Of a DNA stretch of 64,000 nucleotides, positions 47,617-60,380 are shown in pieces. Within the stretch, counting starts at the first letter, position 1. Each line of letters begins with the position of its first letter. The position numbers and the translations under genes were made by a program. Below the pieces are notes generated by a model. It saw only the letters and a list, made by a program, of their open reading frames with translations, did not search any database and was not told the origin of the DNA. This DNA is from Epiperipatus broadwayi (taxonomy: Eukaryota; Onychophora; Udeonychophora; Euonychophora; Peripatidae). The DNA is taken from positions 744,001-808,000 of the forward strand of contig JAQFVV010006256.1 of the NCBI GenBank assembly GCA_028023455.1, read 5' to 3'.

Positions 47617-47912
47617 TCAAAGAGCAGGCATTTCTATTCCCTTTTCTATTCCTTCATTAGTCAGTACAAAAGTATTACTGTTATTTTGGTAAATGATAGT
47701 AAATGAGTCAACATAAATTTCTTTAAAAATTTTATATACATCTTTTTCAGGGTGACTTACTGGATTAATCCAAATCATAACTTTATCACCTAAGTCAAAA
47801 GTTTGACTAGAGATCTTCTGCTTATTTATTCATAGATCTCCTGTTTTCATCAAACCTTGTCTGCCTATAAAACTGTGTGTATCACATGATCAGCATCAAA
47901 TACCTGTCTGGA
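47617..47912 (-). pseudogene. Ty3 pol C-terminus (integrase C-terminal region)
   Basis: Minus-strand frame ending at the TGA 47619-47617. FDLGDKVMIWINP matches the GDKV core of the integrase C-terminal domain, followed by KIFKEIYVDSFTI and a conserved-looking tail NTFVLTNEGIEKG. Upstream, VFDADHVIHTVL and RQGLMKTGDL lie in other frames and an in-frame TGA interrupts the region, so it is dead. Only ~370 bp separate it from the protease remnant, so reverse transcriptase, RNase H and the integrase core are missing. Confidence 0.7.
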
Positions 47913-48284
47913 AGAGAAATTTATAGAATGGGCATTTTCAAACCCTCATTATTTCTTCATACAGAATAATAATAAAACAATAAATAAAAAGATCATCTGT
48001 AAAAGATTTTTTTTTTCTGAGAATATAAAGCCATATAAGTCAATAACTTCATCTCTATAGTAGTCATGACTCTTAATTTCATAAGGTATAACAGCAAATA
48101 TTATATGCATAATATACAATAAAAGTTTCAAAAATATCTTAACTATAAACACTTTTTTTGTACTGGCAATTCTTTACACCTCAAAATTGTCTTATTATGT
48201 TTTTTAACAATTATAATAAAGGTTGAACATATATATATATTTCTTTTAAAAAAATTATGTTTCTGTAAAATTATATTATATTTT

Positions 48285-48569
48285 TCATTCATATGTAAGC
48301 TCATTAATCAGATCCAGGGTCTTTGATGTGATAGAGCCATCCAAATTTATAACAGGGATTAAACTTTCCCTCACTCCAGGTATTTTTAGGCACAATACAA
48401 CTAGTACTAGGCAACTGTGAATCCTCCTGGTCTTACTGCAGTTTTTTTTGTGAGTAATATCAGAATCACTTCCTGTGCACCGAAAGACTTTAGTCCTCTC
48501 CAGGCTGCCAATGGTTTTTGTTCTCTTTCTTTTTCCATTCCATGAATTTCTTCTATTCCTATAATCCAT
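48285..48569 (-). pseudogene. Ty3 nucleocapsid/protease remnant
   Basis: A 94-codon frame. Residues KVFRC...THKKNC look like a zinc knuckle that has lost its second Cys. The last third (IPVINLDGS, then LDLINELTYE) sits where the protease begins; in another frame the bases read DPGSD, close to the DSG active site. Frameshifts are evident. Follows the capsid segment directly on the same strand. Confidence 0.5.
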
Positions 48570-49348
48570 TCAATTCACATATGGTTCAACCTTTTGCCTA
48601 TAAGTCTCTTTCAGTTGGGGTTTAAATCCCCGCTCCTTTGTGTCATATGTAGATCTATTATTATCGAATGTGTTCAATAACTCAGCAACCTGTTCAACAA
48701 TTTTTCTTTCTGTACCAATCAACATCTGCTCAATATTATTAGAAAAGCTATGCTTTACTATCCTAATAATTTGATTCTCTGACAGTGGACTGATTGTTAA
48801 AGCTCTAAGTTTAGCTACTTGTCTATGAAAAAATGGAATGAAGGATTCAAAAGGTCCCATTTTTCTTGTGATATTTGGTGGTTAACATTTTTTTGGTAAT
48901 CCTCACTCCAGTAACTTGATAACAAGACTGTCTTATAATCATTGAAATTTTGAGACTTTTCAAATAGAGAACCCCACAAAGTTTGAGAGGTCCCTTGTAA
49001 ATGGCTACATATAGTCACAATTTTAGCCTCTTCACTCAACTGATTCATATAAAAATATTTCTATAATCTACTTAGATACTTTATAGGAGCTTCACCTACA
49101 TGTCCCGAAAAAATTCTAATTTTTAAAAATTGGTTAACAACTGCAGGTATATTTACAAATATGTGGCAGTCTAAATTAATCCTTTCCTGCCCAGAATTAT
49201 TCAGATGATTTAAGTTTTTATTTATCTTATTATCCCCCTCTCTCATGAAAGATTCTACTATCTCTATCAATTTTCTATGTTCTCTATTATATTCTATCTC
49301 TACTGAGCTGGTATTTTTTTGCCAGCTCATATTCATATATATACACAA
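48570..49348 (-). pseudogene. Ty3 gag, capsid part, frameshifted
   Basis: Three short frames together reproduce the capsid domain of the left gag (552-2552). FLKIRIFSGHVGEAPIKYL (49061-49348) matches its FVRLKVFKGLPSEAPIEHL. ICSHLQGTSQTLW and FNDYKTVLLSSYW (48815-49048) match its SHLQG and FNDYQ segments. QVAKLRALTISPL with NQIIRIVKHSFSNNIEQML (48570-48860) matches its region after the TGA. Two frameshifts separate them. The N-terminal coiled coil is not adjacent; a candidate lies at 53596-54231. Confidence 0.75.
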
Positions 49349-52300
49349 TATATATTGAAACAGTATTATTTAGCCATCATCCCGTTTCACCTATGTTCCA
49401 TAGTAGTAACTTTTTCCCTAGTTCAAACCCATCCCAGTCCATGTATATAAGCTTTTAATAACTTATTTTATATGTGTAATGGCATATATTTACGTTTATG
49501 TGCGCATATTTTATAGGTGTGCACGTTCAATAATCATATTAATATTTGTGTGCGTATATGCAAACACTTATAAATTTAATAAAATTGTATAAATTAAATT
49601 AAGTTGTGTGAACATTGTTATATGTGTATAATTACCTACATATATATGCGAAAGCAGCCGTAATGCAATAGATTTAGAAGCATTACAACTCTTTTAAATT
49701 AATTTAAATTTGCATTATTTTTAGTTAAAAACTCTTTATTTAAAGGCATTCATATATATATATTTAAATTCCTATGGTAGTCTCACACACATATATACTA
49801 GAATGTTTACAGACTTAAACTCTTTTTAAAAAAAAGGTTATTGTTTTTTATAAAAAGTTGTAATTCTGAGAAAACCATCTGTAAGTAATTAATCAAACTG
49901 GGAATCAAAATTTTAATGTCTTTTAAAAATAAAAACTAAGAACAAGGAATGACCTGTTTGACAGTTATTGTTTTTGTCAAGAAATGACCAAAGGTGTCAT
50001 TTTTATGCATTTTAAATTATTGTGAAAATTTTGTAAAAAGTTCACTTGAATTACCAATTTCTCAGATATAAATAACTTTAAATTTTCAGTAAGGGGGTTC
50101 ACTTGTTAACTTTTCTACCATGAGAAGCTTCGGGTAAAGTAATTAGTGCCTATGCTGAAGATGGATTTCAAGACCCACAGCCTGCCAAGAAGACATCACA
50201 CAAGCCCAGCTGAAGATGGTGATCAGCTACAGAAGTCTCAACAATGAAGATGAGGTAACAATTTTCCCACAGAGCTCTTTAAAATTAATTCTCATAAATT
50301 TATAAATTAATCTCTAAAACTCTTAAGCTAGCTAATATTAATTGTGCACAAATTTTTAAATTGTAATAATGTTTTCATAAACTAAAAGCTAATTTCAATC
50401 TGTAAAAGATAATTTAAAATTCTGATGAATGATATCTGTCAACTTGCCTACTTATTAACTTAAAATATAAAACTTTAAATGCTTGTTAATAACTTATTTG
50501 GTTATTATTCTATCTTTTAATCTGCAGTCATGCCTTTCTTGTTTTATATTTATTTATTTTATAATTTATGCTATGCCCAGTTCAGAATGGAGATTGATTC
50601 TATGAATAAAGTTTGAGGGGGGGGAGATAATTAGAGGCTCTCTCCGAATTAAGTAATTTTACTCTTTAGCACACATACAAAAATCTATGCTCTGGAAACC
50701 TAAATATATTATGATTAGCTTATTATTATTGTTGTTGTTAAAATTAAGTTTGCAAGTTGATAAAGTATTAGTTAATAAATGCAAGAATAAGTTATGAAGC
50801 ACATTATACGTATTACTTAAGTCCCAGATATGTTTTGACCCCCTTTAGTTATATTATAAGCTATGCAGATTTATTAAGAACTCAAATTACTTTTAACTAT
50901 TCCTTTTTAGCATGTTTTAAGAATGCTAATTATGAACTGGCATATGGTAATTTCGTGGAAAGAAACTATAGAATTCTGCATATTTTTAAGTTATTAATTA
51001 ATATTATGATTAGCATGGCAAATGTGTCTTTAGGAAGGACATACATGCATATATACCTTGCTGTATGTTTTTATATGAATGGGCTTCTGGTTTTAATGGC
51101 CACCCCATCTCTTTAGTTCAGACAGCTCTTTTTTAGAACTGGAACACAAAGGTCCAGATTGTTTTTATAAGCTGCTCCGATCACCGAACTATATGTTCTA
51201 CTTATTTGCAGCAAGTCATAGGGTCCATGGGAACCAAGTACTTGATACCGAATCCCCTGAGTAACTACACATTTGAGACACACACATCTCTAGTAATATA
51301 TATAATGCCATAGTATATGAAGTCATACTACAAAGCTCCAGTTTATCCCTCTATAATGTAATATTTCCGCATTGATCTGAATAGGTATTCTGATTTGCAC
51401 ATATATAATCTGTATAGAGAACTTATTGCAGCTTGTTAAGTGTTATTAAATGACTTTTATTAAATGTTATAGTGATAAATAATCATTATTGCACCGACTT
51501 AACCGTTGCAAGTCTAATAGGTAGGGCAGAGTGAAATTAAGGTGTGATTAAAAACCGTAGATTATTAAATTTGTAATTAACGCTTTTGAAATATAGTGCA
51601 CGAGATAAGATACTGTAGTCAAACTCACTCATCATTGTTACACCTGCGTGTGTCCTTCAATGCACTCTTGTGTTTTTTTATTTATATTTATTAATTAAAA
51701 TATATTAAACTATAACCACTGTGTTGAGTTTCATTCGTAACCCATCCCAAATTTAGTTAAATCTCTTAATCCCAAATCTTAGTTAAATCTCTTAATTCTA
51801 AATCTTAGTTAAGTTTCTTAAAATTAGTGTTACTTATTAATATATGCATTAGCTAGCCAGCCATAGATGTGTATTTAAATACATAGTAATTTAGTTAACA
51901 TTCCCTAAGTCTCTTGCTCCACTCTTTGCTATTTCTGGCATGCGAACTAAGAAATTCCAAGTGTAGCCTAATATATGTCATGCATAGGGTAGTAAGTCAT
52001 GGAGTGTTGGTGGAGGAGCTGAGGGGTGATCAGATTGGAGGTCTCAACCTCTCATCTAAATCAGTCTTGGTATAATTTGCCAGGACTCTGGATTTTGTTG
52101 CGTGAATATGCAAATCCGACCATTACAATATATTTTATTAACATCGCATATATGTTATTTAAAATAAAAATTATTTTTTGAAATGGAATTTTAAAAGTTT
52201 TTTGAAAATAAATTAAATAAATAAAAAATTAAGATCTTGCAAGTTTTTTTTATATATATAAAAGTTTGTTTTTTGTTTTATTTCTAATTCTTAGAAATTC

Positions 52301-53595
52301 TTGTTTCTAATTCTTAAAGACAGAAGGGTGAAAAAAGGAAAAAAAAAGTATAGATTTTTTTTTTGTAATTAGCTCTATAGATAGTGGATGTATTTCTGTG
52401 CTATCTATTATGCTCATCAACTTGGAATGTTTCCACAGGATTATAGGTAAAAGGTGAGAATCCAGTCTTTGAGGACTTTAAAAAACTATAAATTACGGGA
52501 TTGCCTTTTTATTTAAATTAATTGGAATTTTGCCAAAGATAATGATTGATCAATTGGTTTTTGATTCGGCTCGGACTCTTCTACAATTTAAAACCTACAA
52601 AGCTAAATTAAACAAATAATATGTTGAGTGGCTAAGAAGTATCAGAACTTTCCCCCTTGAGGAACTTCTCTTTCTGACACTACCTGGAACTGCCAATAGA
52701 AATGCCAATCTTGTGAATGTGAACATGTAGAGCTAGCCATGGAAAATAGATTAAAATGGAAATCTCAAACAATCCATGACAACCATATGATAAAATACTT
52801 TTCCCCACAGGATCAAGAAACTACACTGATCGATCAGGGTACCTAGACTTTTTCCTACAAGAAACATTTGTGTGTTAATGTATAATAGCGTAAGAGAATT
52901 TTGAAAAGCCTTCACTTCAAATAAAAATAAGTTTCAACAATAGAAGGGGATTTACAGGTTTGTTAATTACATATACTGTACCAACTTAAATTAACCAATA
53001 TTACATTGTTATTTTTATTTTATTTTATTAATTAACCTTATCTTTCCTTCCTATCATTGTTATACTAATAGTATGTATCTAAATAAAAGTTGTATACTCG
53101 ATCTAAGGAAAAAGATATAAAAAAAGGGGTCCAGTGAGTTCTGGAATTGGGTTTAACATTTGCGAGAATAGACTGGAGTTTTACTATTAAGAGCACTTTT
53201 ATTAGTAAGTCACCCTTGAGTTCATTCCTAGTCTATATATACCATAATTATTGTTGTCTTTCCATACTCTGAGATTCCTTCAAGAATGATATGTTAAATC
53301 AGTATTAGTAATAAATAGATCAAGGTGGTTTGGTTAGATAGATGCGAGGGAATAAGAAGGGAGAAAGAAAAAGGCTACAATAAATATTTCAACATTAATC
53401 AAGTGTTTGTTTGATTTCATTATTATTTAACTAGTAATATTCCTTTTATAGCATTTAAGTCATCTCAGATTGTTTTAAAAATTGCATTTGGTGATTGCTG
53501 TTCCTAAACAAATAAACAACCCAATTGAAGAAATCTTTTCAATCTGGTTCCAAGCGAAAAAGCTTGGTGGCACCCTCATTTGGCCATCTTATTTT
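49349..53595. other. ~4.2-kb insertion splitting gag; no gene seen
   Basis: AT-rich DNA with GC-richer patches near 50130-50270, 51120-51260 and 51950-52120. AATAAA at 50604-50609 precedes a G8 run (50617-50624). A TATAAGC motif occurs near 51165, and near 51760-51815 there are three copies of AAATCTTAGTTAAATCTCTT-like sequence. These are LTR-like in flavour, but I cannot define boundaries or open frames. A 93-codon hydrophobic frame (50835-51116) shows no family signature. Confidence 0.4.
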
Positions 53596-54231
53596 TTAAT
53601 TTTTATTTAAAAAAAATACGGACTGCAAAATGTCATGGCACACTATCTTTTTAAATTTTTCAACAATAGTAGCCATTTCTAAATGAACCTGTTCTAATAC
53701 TTCATGATTTTCTGTTTTTAACCCTTCTATTACCCCAAGTAACAATTCTATTTTGCTTTCTTGCTCAATTTTATTTTGCTGCATTTCCTGGCATACCTCT
53801 TCAACTTTATTCTCAATCTGAGTTAAATTTCCCTGTAACTCTTTTATAATTTCTTCCCTCATCCCATTTGAGACTCCAATTTTTCAAATATTTCATTTTG
53901 TTTTTCAAATTTTATAGCTGTCTCTTTGTTTTGATCTTCTATTTTTTCTAATATTTCTTTTTTTTTTTTTGATTCTCAAACCACATATCTGTCTCTTTGG
54001 TCATCTCTTTATTTTGTCTTTCTATTTGTTTTAATATTTTAATTTAGTTTTCAAATTTTATGGCTGTCTCTTTACATTGATTCTCAAGTTTTTCCATTTT
54101 GTTCTTTAACTTTTATAGTCATCTCTTTCGTTTGATTTTCGAACATCATTGCCATAAATCCATCATTATTTGAAATTTCTAATTGATCTCTCAATGGAAA
54201 TGTTTTCTGCTTCTTTTTCTGAACTCTGCAT
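53596..54231 (-). pseudogene. Ty3 gag N-terminal coiled-coil part, decayed
   Basis: On the minus strand an ATG at 54231 (MQSSEKEAENISIERS) opens a series of frames rich in Glu, Lys and Asn with a repeated ENQ-KETAIKFE peptide theme. The last frame (53596-53862) is a clear heptad-type coiled coil (IKELQGNLTQIENKVEEV). The left gag has the same kind of coiled coil at its N-terminus. Several frameshifts. Together with 48570-49348 it would make one gag split by ~4.2 kb. That join is inferred from order, strand and domain content. Confidence 0.55.
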
Positions 54232-54344
54232 TTTTGCTTTTGATCTAGTATGCATCTAATTAACCATACTATTTAACTACAACATTTAATTTTTTTAATA
54301 AACTATTTTAAAATTATTTCTATTTAATTTCTTATTCAATGGAT

Positions 54345-54759
54345 TGATGTGACCATTCCTCTTTCACTCTGTAGCTCTATTTATTGTTATCTGTCTGATT
54401 ATTTTATTATCTGCCATTTCATTAGTTTGTGCTACTTATAAACATTTAATTTATTTTATTTGCTTATATTTTCTCTTAATATCAAAATTCAACAAATATA
54501 AAATTCAATTCAGCTAATAATTTATTTGTTAGCCTTCTCTCTGTTCACACCTTTCTCACCAAATTATTATTCTCTATTTATCAAATAGTCTGGGTATTGA
54601 GCACTCACATTAGATACTAATTTATAACTGACTTTCTATTTCTATTACTACATAATAAGGGTCATTCTCACACACACATGTTAGAAGCCAATTGTAAATG
54701 ATGTCTATTTACTCCAAAATACTCAGGATCATTCTCAAGCACACACATTAGGCACCAAT
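54345..54759 (-). other. Ty3 leader with duplicated primer-binding-site-like motif
   Basis: Minus strand directly downstream of the 5' LTR. ACAATTGGTGCCTAATGTG marks the LTR end and primer-binding site, which resembles a tRNA-Lys site with several C-to-T changes. About 70 bp further a second, more diverged version occurs (TTTACAATTGGCTTCTAAC, 54698-54680). A diverged copy of the whole leader lies at 57427-57821. Confidence 0.6.
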
Positions 54760-56522
54760 TGTAACAGTCCTGCCATTTAGTAAAAGAGGTCATCAAAGTT
54801 AATTTAGTACAAATTATAAAAATCTTATAGATATGGAAAGTCAGTGCTTAATAATTAAAATAATCTTAGAGATTTCATACTAAAATCCAAATAACAGAAA
54901 TAAAACAAGATAGAAGTAAAAATATAATTTAATTCAATCATAAATCATACTAATGATCAGACATAGCTGTAATAATAAAAATATTACAAACTGTCATCTT
55001 TCCAGACCATAAATGACTGAAGGGAAATTAGAACCTCTATGAATTACAATTTTATATTAGGTTAAAAACTATAGTACTATCCCAAAACAATAAAATCCAT
55101 AAGAGAATATTCTACACCATCAATTTTATTAAAAACACTACAATGATTATCTAATTCAGCAGAATATGAACCCTTATCTCCCTAGCTATTATAAATTTAA
55201 TTTATAATTTAAATGGTAGAATTTTTGAGAAGAGAAACAGAAAGAAGATCAGATTAATAACTAACAAAAATATATATATTTATTGTACAATAAAACATAT
55301 AAAATATTTAAAACTTCATTATCATCCTTCAAGTGATCTCCCTTTTAAACACTAAAGTTTTATCAATGTATTCAGTTGTAATAATTATATTTGTAAAGTG
55401 CATACTTGTTATGTAAAGTAATGCATATTAAGGCTATAATCTTAAGACTATGCACCTTAAAAAACGACAGTAGGGACCTCTGCAAATCTTTTAAATAAAT
55501 CTTGTGTTAAAGATTTGCAGAGGTCCCTACTGTCGTTTTTCAGGCGCATAGCCTTAAGGTTATAGCTCAATATATTCAGTTTAAAATCCCTTTTATGTTA
55601 AGCTTAACATTTTTTTCTTGTTTGCTTTTCATTATGGAGTCTATTTCAGCATTGCAGACATTGTACATCAACTTTGAAAATATAGAAACCATAATTCTTT
55701 TTAATTCCTTTAGTTGCTTCAAGTTTTAATTTATTCAGAACATATTTCCTTAAATCACATTTTTTCACCTCTCTAAAACAACTATTCTATGAGAGGATTT
55801 TCAGTTAACAATCTCTTTGCACGCATAAATTTTTACCATAGGTTTAGCAGAACTCAGAAATGGCAGTTGTAGTTTGATCACATGTCACACTAAAGATCAA
55901 TAATCAATTCAGGCTACATTGTATAAGATAAATGGTAAACCCTGTGGATCTAGCAAAGAAACACTAATATGACCATTTTATATTTGTTTTTATTCATAAT
56001 TTGGCTGTAAGTAAAAATAAACTTAAAAGTTTTTACAAGCTGCTAATGATGACTGTAAAACAAAAGACAGATTAGAGATGCTGCCAAGAATGCTAGCTTT
56101 CAATAAATAATTTTAAATCACATTTTATTTAAACCAACATTGATTAAAAATAAATACATCCTATTCTATTACTTTTCTAATCATATTATTTTTACTTACA
56201 GCAACAAAAAAAATATTGTTATAATACAAATCTCTTTATAAATTGATATTCTAACAATGTAAAACTTAAATCTTTTTTTTTTTTTTTTAAAAAAAAAAAA
56301 AGATTTCAATTATTTGTACTTTGAATAACTGACCTTTGAACTTTAATCTTAGAGATGATGCAAGGAAATTTTAATTTATAAACAAAAAGAAATCTTTTCT
56401 TTTTCTGGCTTACTTATCTACATTCTTTTTTAATATTGTTTTTATTAAAATTGTTATCCAAAGATAACCAGTACTTAACTACTCTTGTAGTCAGTTATGT
56501 ACTTTGCTTTGCAACCGATACA
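54760..56522 (-). repeat. 5' LTR of the large Ty3 element
   Basis: TGTAACAGTCC on the plus strand to CCGATACA at 56522; TG...CA ends hold when read on the minus strand. Followed (minus) by the leader and gag, which identifies it as the 5' LTR. About 1.56 kb after removing the hairpin insertion at 55378-55572 and one copy of its target. Contains the uninterrupted hAT target near 55182. LTR-rich poly-T/poly-A switch near 56274-56301. Confidence 0.75.
55378..55572. mobile_element. Small hairpin insertion with perfect 32-bp stem
   Basis: A 195-bp insertion flanked by TATTCAGTT (55369-55377 and 55573-55581). The 3' LTR has one copy of this site near 45861 (TTTTCAATT). Its core is a perfect 32-bp stem, AAAAACGACAGTAGGGACCT... 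at 55460-55491 against 55509-55540, with a 17-base loop. Outside it is a second, imperfect stem (GGCTATAATCTTAAG / CTTAAGGTTATAGC). The first ~50 bp are unpaired. Non-coding, probably a miniature inverted-repeat element with an 8-9-bp target duplication. Confidence 0.8.
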
Positions 56523-57418
56523 ATAAATTTATCCCATTTCTTATACTAATATATAAAAATAAAATATTTATTAACTTTACATACAGAAAAACTTTTCTAA
56601 TCTATAGAATGTACTGTCTTCTACATATAACCAATTTTATATTTTTACTAATCCATTTTTATTCATATATTGTAATTTTCCAATATTTTAAGTTTTCTAA
56701 TAGTTTTTTTCATTAAAAAAAGAGAAGAAATCCACTATTTACTCTTTAACAGCTCATTTTCTGGTTACAAATTATCACACAAAGCATACCTATCTATTTC
56801 ATTTTGAATTCTAACAAAAATTTCTGATTCCTCTGACTAATAAAAAAATGTATCATTTCTAAATGTTTGAACAGATGTTATTATCCTTTTCATATTATAA
56901 AATATATATCAGATTTTTAATCAATCCCATTCTGTTTTTTGTATTTTATCTCAACCCAACTTCCAATTCTTCATAAAACTTTTTTCACATTTAACTTAAG
57001 TATCTAAATACTTACATTCTTTTATTTTCTATCCTTAGTTTATTTGTATTAATAGTTACTAAAATCTTTAGATTTTTCCTTACTCATATTACTTTAATAA
57101 CAGTTCAACATCTTTTACACTATTTTCAAAAAATAAAAAAAGGCATATCATGCAAGTACATAACAAAATAATAGCCACCCTATTATGCATTCTCTTGGTT
57201 CCTATTATGAAAGTTCTTATCCATAATCTTTCTATCTCAATCTCCAATTCTGTCAGAAACAAACTACATAATAAAGTTGACAATGGACATCCCTATTTCA
57301 ACTCAATTTCACATTTATCATTTATTGGCCTATATGCTCATTTGGTATTTATAAAACAAGCATTGTAATTATATGCAACAATAAATCATACTAGTGATAT
57401 CTCTTTTCCAAATTGTGA
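56523..57418 (-). pseudogene. LINE RT fragment in the LTR flank, copy 1
   Basis: Minus-strand frame with GCPLSTLLCSLFLTELE (about 57298-57248), the RT motif B of non-LTR elements. Then IIGTKRMHNRVAIILL and a decayed motif C where YADD would be (CTCM), then FENSVKDVELLL (57089-57283). Further downstream only scattered RT-like peptides. The family is not RTE-like and differs from the LINEs at 37.5 and 63 kb. Repeated at 59333-61096, including the decayed motif C, so decay preceded the duplication. Confidence 0.6.
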
Positions 57419-57821
57419 TCATTCAACCTTTCACTCTGTAGCCTTATTAATATTATGTCTAATTATTTTATTGCCTGACATTTCATTAGTTTGTCCTACT
57501 TATAAACATTCAATATATATTATTTGCTTATATTTTCTCTTAACATCAAAATTCACAAATATAAAATTCAATTCAGCTAATAATTTAACTGTTAGCCTCT
57601 TCTCTGTTCCCACATTTCTCACCAAATTATTATTCTCTATTTATCAAATAGTCAGGGTATTGAGCATTCACAATAGATGCCAATTTATAAATGACTTATT
57701 TATTTACTACTAGATACTCAGGGTCATTCTCAAGCACACAAGTTAGAAGCCAATTGTAAATAACATCTATTTACTCCAAGATACTTAGGATCATTCTCAA
57801 GCACACACGTTAGGTATCAAT

Positions 57822-59332
57822 TGTAATGGTCCTGCCATTTGTTAAAAAATTATCAAAGTTAATTTCGCACAAATTATAATAATCATATAGATATAAAAAA
57901 TCAGTACTTAATAATTAAAATAATTTTTGAGATTTTACACTCAAATCTAAATAACAGAAATGAAACAAGATAAGAGTAAAAATATAATTTCATTCAATCA
58001 TAAATCATACTAATGGTCAGATATAGCTATAATAATAAAAATATTACAAACTGTGTCACCTTTTTAGATTATTAATCACTCCTAAATAACTGAAGGGAAA
58101 TTAGATCTCCTATGGATTACAAATTTATATTAGGTTAGAAACCACAGTGCCATCCCAAAACCGGGAAATCTATGAGAATATTCTATATCATCAGTATTAT
58201 TAAAAACACTATCACGACTAACTAACTCAGTAGAATATGAACTCTCATCTCCCTAGCTATTATAAATTTAATTTATAATTTAAATGGTAGAATTTATGAG
58301 AAGAGAAACAGAAAAACAGATTAACAATTAACAAAAATATATTTATTTATTATACAATAAAACATATAAAATATTTAAAACACCATTACATTAAATTATA
58401 AAATAATAAGTATTTAAACATTACCATCCTTGTTTGCTTTTCATTATGGAGTCTATTTCAGCATTGAAGACACTATATATCATTCTTGAAAATATAGAAA
58501 CTATAATTCTTTTTAATTCCTTTAGCTGCTTCATGTTTTAATTTATTCAGATATTTCTTAAATAATATTTCTTCACCTCCCAAAACAAATATTCTGTAAG
58601 AGAGGACTTTCAGTTAACAATTACTTTGCAAACATAATTTTTACTGTAGGTTTAGAATTCAGAAATGGCAGTTGAGGTTTGATCACATATTAGGTCAAAG
58701 ATAAATAATCAATTCAGGTTACATCGTATAGAATAAATGGTACACCCTGTGGATTTAGCCACTAGACATTATTATGACCATTTTATATTTGTTTTTGTTT
58801 ATAATTTGGCTGCAAGTAAAAATAAACTTTAAGTTTTTACAAGCTGCTAATGAAGATTGTAAAACAAAAGACAGACTAGAGACATTGACAAGAATGCTAG
58901 TTTTTAATAAAAAAATTTAAATCACATTTTATTTAAACCAACATTGTTTTAAAATAAATAAATTGTATTCTATTACTTTTCTAATCACATTCTTTTTACT
59001 TACAGCAACAACAAAAAAATGTTTATAATAAAATCCCTTTATAAAATGATATTCTAAAAAAATAACACTTAAATCTCCATTTTTTTTTTTTAAAAAAAAA
59101 AAACAAAACAAAAAACCCAGATTTCAATTATTTAAACTTTGAATAATTGCCCTTTGAATTTTAATCTTAGAGACTGCAAGCAAATTTTATTTGTAAAAGA
59201 AAAAGATATCTTTTCCTTTTTTTTTTCTAACTTACTGGTCTACTTTTTTTTTAATATTGTTTTTATTAAAATTGTTATCCAAAGATAAACAGTATTTAAT
59301 TACTCTTATAGTCACTTATATATCTTGCTACA
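57822..59332 (-). repeat. Third Ty3 LTR copy
   Basis: TGTAATGGTCC to GCTACA on the plus strand, about 1.5 kb. Free of the hAT, RTE and hairpin insertions found in the other copies, so it provides empty sites for the first two (near 58250 and 58354). About 90 bp around the hairpin target are deleted. Not followed by gag, because it belongs to the duplicated unit. Confidence 0.75.
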
Positions 59333-59494
59333 TTTATCTCAATTTCTTATACTAATATGTAAAAATAAATTCTCTGTAATGTTTATTAACTTTACATACT
59401 GGAAAACTTTTCTAATCTACAGAATGTGCTGTCTTCTACAGATAACCAATTTTATATTTTTACTAATCCATTTTTAATCATATATTGTAATTTT

Positions 59495-60380
59495 ATATAC
59501 AACATACCATACTCCTTAATTAATACTTTACAATGCAATTTTAGCATATGATTTATTTCTTCTTGCTTACAGTTGCCCTGCAGTCATCATCAAAGCTACA
59601 ATATTTAAACATATACAATTAATACCTAACCATACACATATATATACCGATACATACACGTACATATACAAATATATATACACACATATATAAAAAAACC
59701 ATAATAACATTTTTTATACATAAATATACTTTCAAAAAAATGTCCATAGAGAACGTAAGAGTGATGAGATAAAATTTAAAATATGAAAATTATTTCAGAT
59801 AGAAAATGGTGTGGCTATAATAAAGTTTAAAAAATAAGGATAAGTAAAAATTAAGAAGTAGAATTATAGAGATATTATGTTATTATTATTATTGATAAAT
59901 ACATGTGTAATATATAGAATAATTAAAATAGAAGAAGTAAATAGGATTACTGAACAATTTTGAAATAATGGGGATATAAAAGATAAACGTTAAATTTTTT
60001 GAGTAAATTTTTTATATAGAGGAAATTAATTGATTATAAATATAGACTAAAAAAATATTAGTATTTTTAAAATATTAAAAATCCATAGTTTAAAATAGTT
60101 TAAAATGTCAGGATGGTTTTTATATGTGTGTATATATATTTGTATATGTATGTATTGGTATATATATATGTATGGTTAGGTATTAATTGTATATGTTTAA
60201 ATATTGCAGCTCTGATGATGACTGCAGGGCAGTTGAAACTGTAAGCAAGAAGAAATAAATCATATGTTAAAATTGCATTGTAAAGTGTTAATTAAAGAAT
60301 ATATAGTATATTATATATATACATAATTAAACAATGCAAATAAGGAAAAGAAGTGGAAGTAAATTTTAATACTTCAATAA
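59495..60380 (+). mobile_element. Foldback element A
   Basis: An 886-bp insertion flanked by the perfect 13-bp repeat ATATTGTAATTTT (59482-59494 and 60381-60393). The first LINE-flank copy shows the single site near 56658-56670, so this is a true target duplication. Inverted arms at about 59508-59700 and 60117-60303; landmarks are GCCCTGCAGTCATCATC against GATGATGACTGCAGGGC, and ATACAATTAATACCTAACC against GGTTAGGTATTAATTGTAT. A ~75-bp tail with TATATATATACATAATTAA follows the right arm. The right arm has CTGATGA, a 6-bp stem-loop and GAAAC (60212-60239), then AAATAAA. No protein is encoded. Confidence 0.85.

Noticed and set aside
49417-49443. tRNA 3' end or primer-binding site (GTTCAAACCCATCCCAGTCC)
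   Set aside because: B-box-like, but the distance from T-loop to the terminal CCA is too short for a tRNA, and no LTR end lies beside it.
50835-51116. 93-codon hydrophobic open frame
   Set aside because: Composition-driven in AT-rich DNA; no family resemblance and no supporting signals.
42631-56527. 5-bp target duplication for the large Ty3 element
   Set aside because: TATAC beside 42636 and ATAAA beside 56522 do not match; not claimed.
59495-60380. Complete hammerhead ribozyme
   Set aside because: Only the CTGATGA, stem-loop and GAAA half is visible. There is an extra unpaired base beside stem II, and I cannot find a convincing stem III with a cleavage site. Reported only as hammerhead-like.
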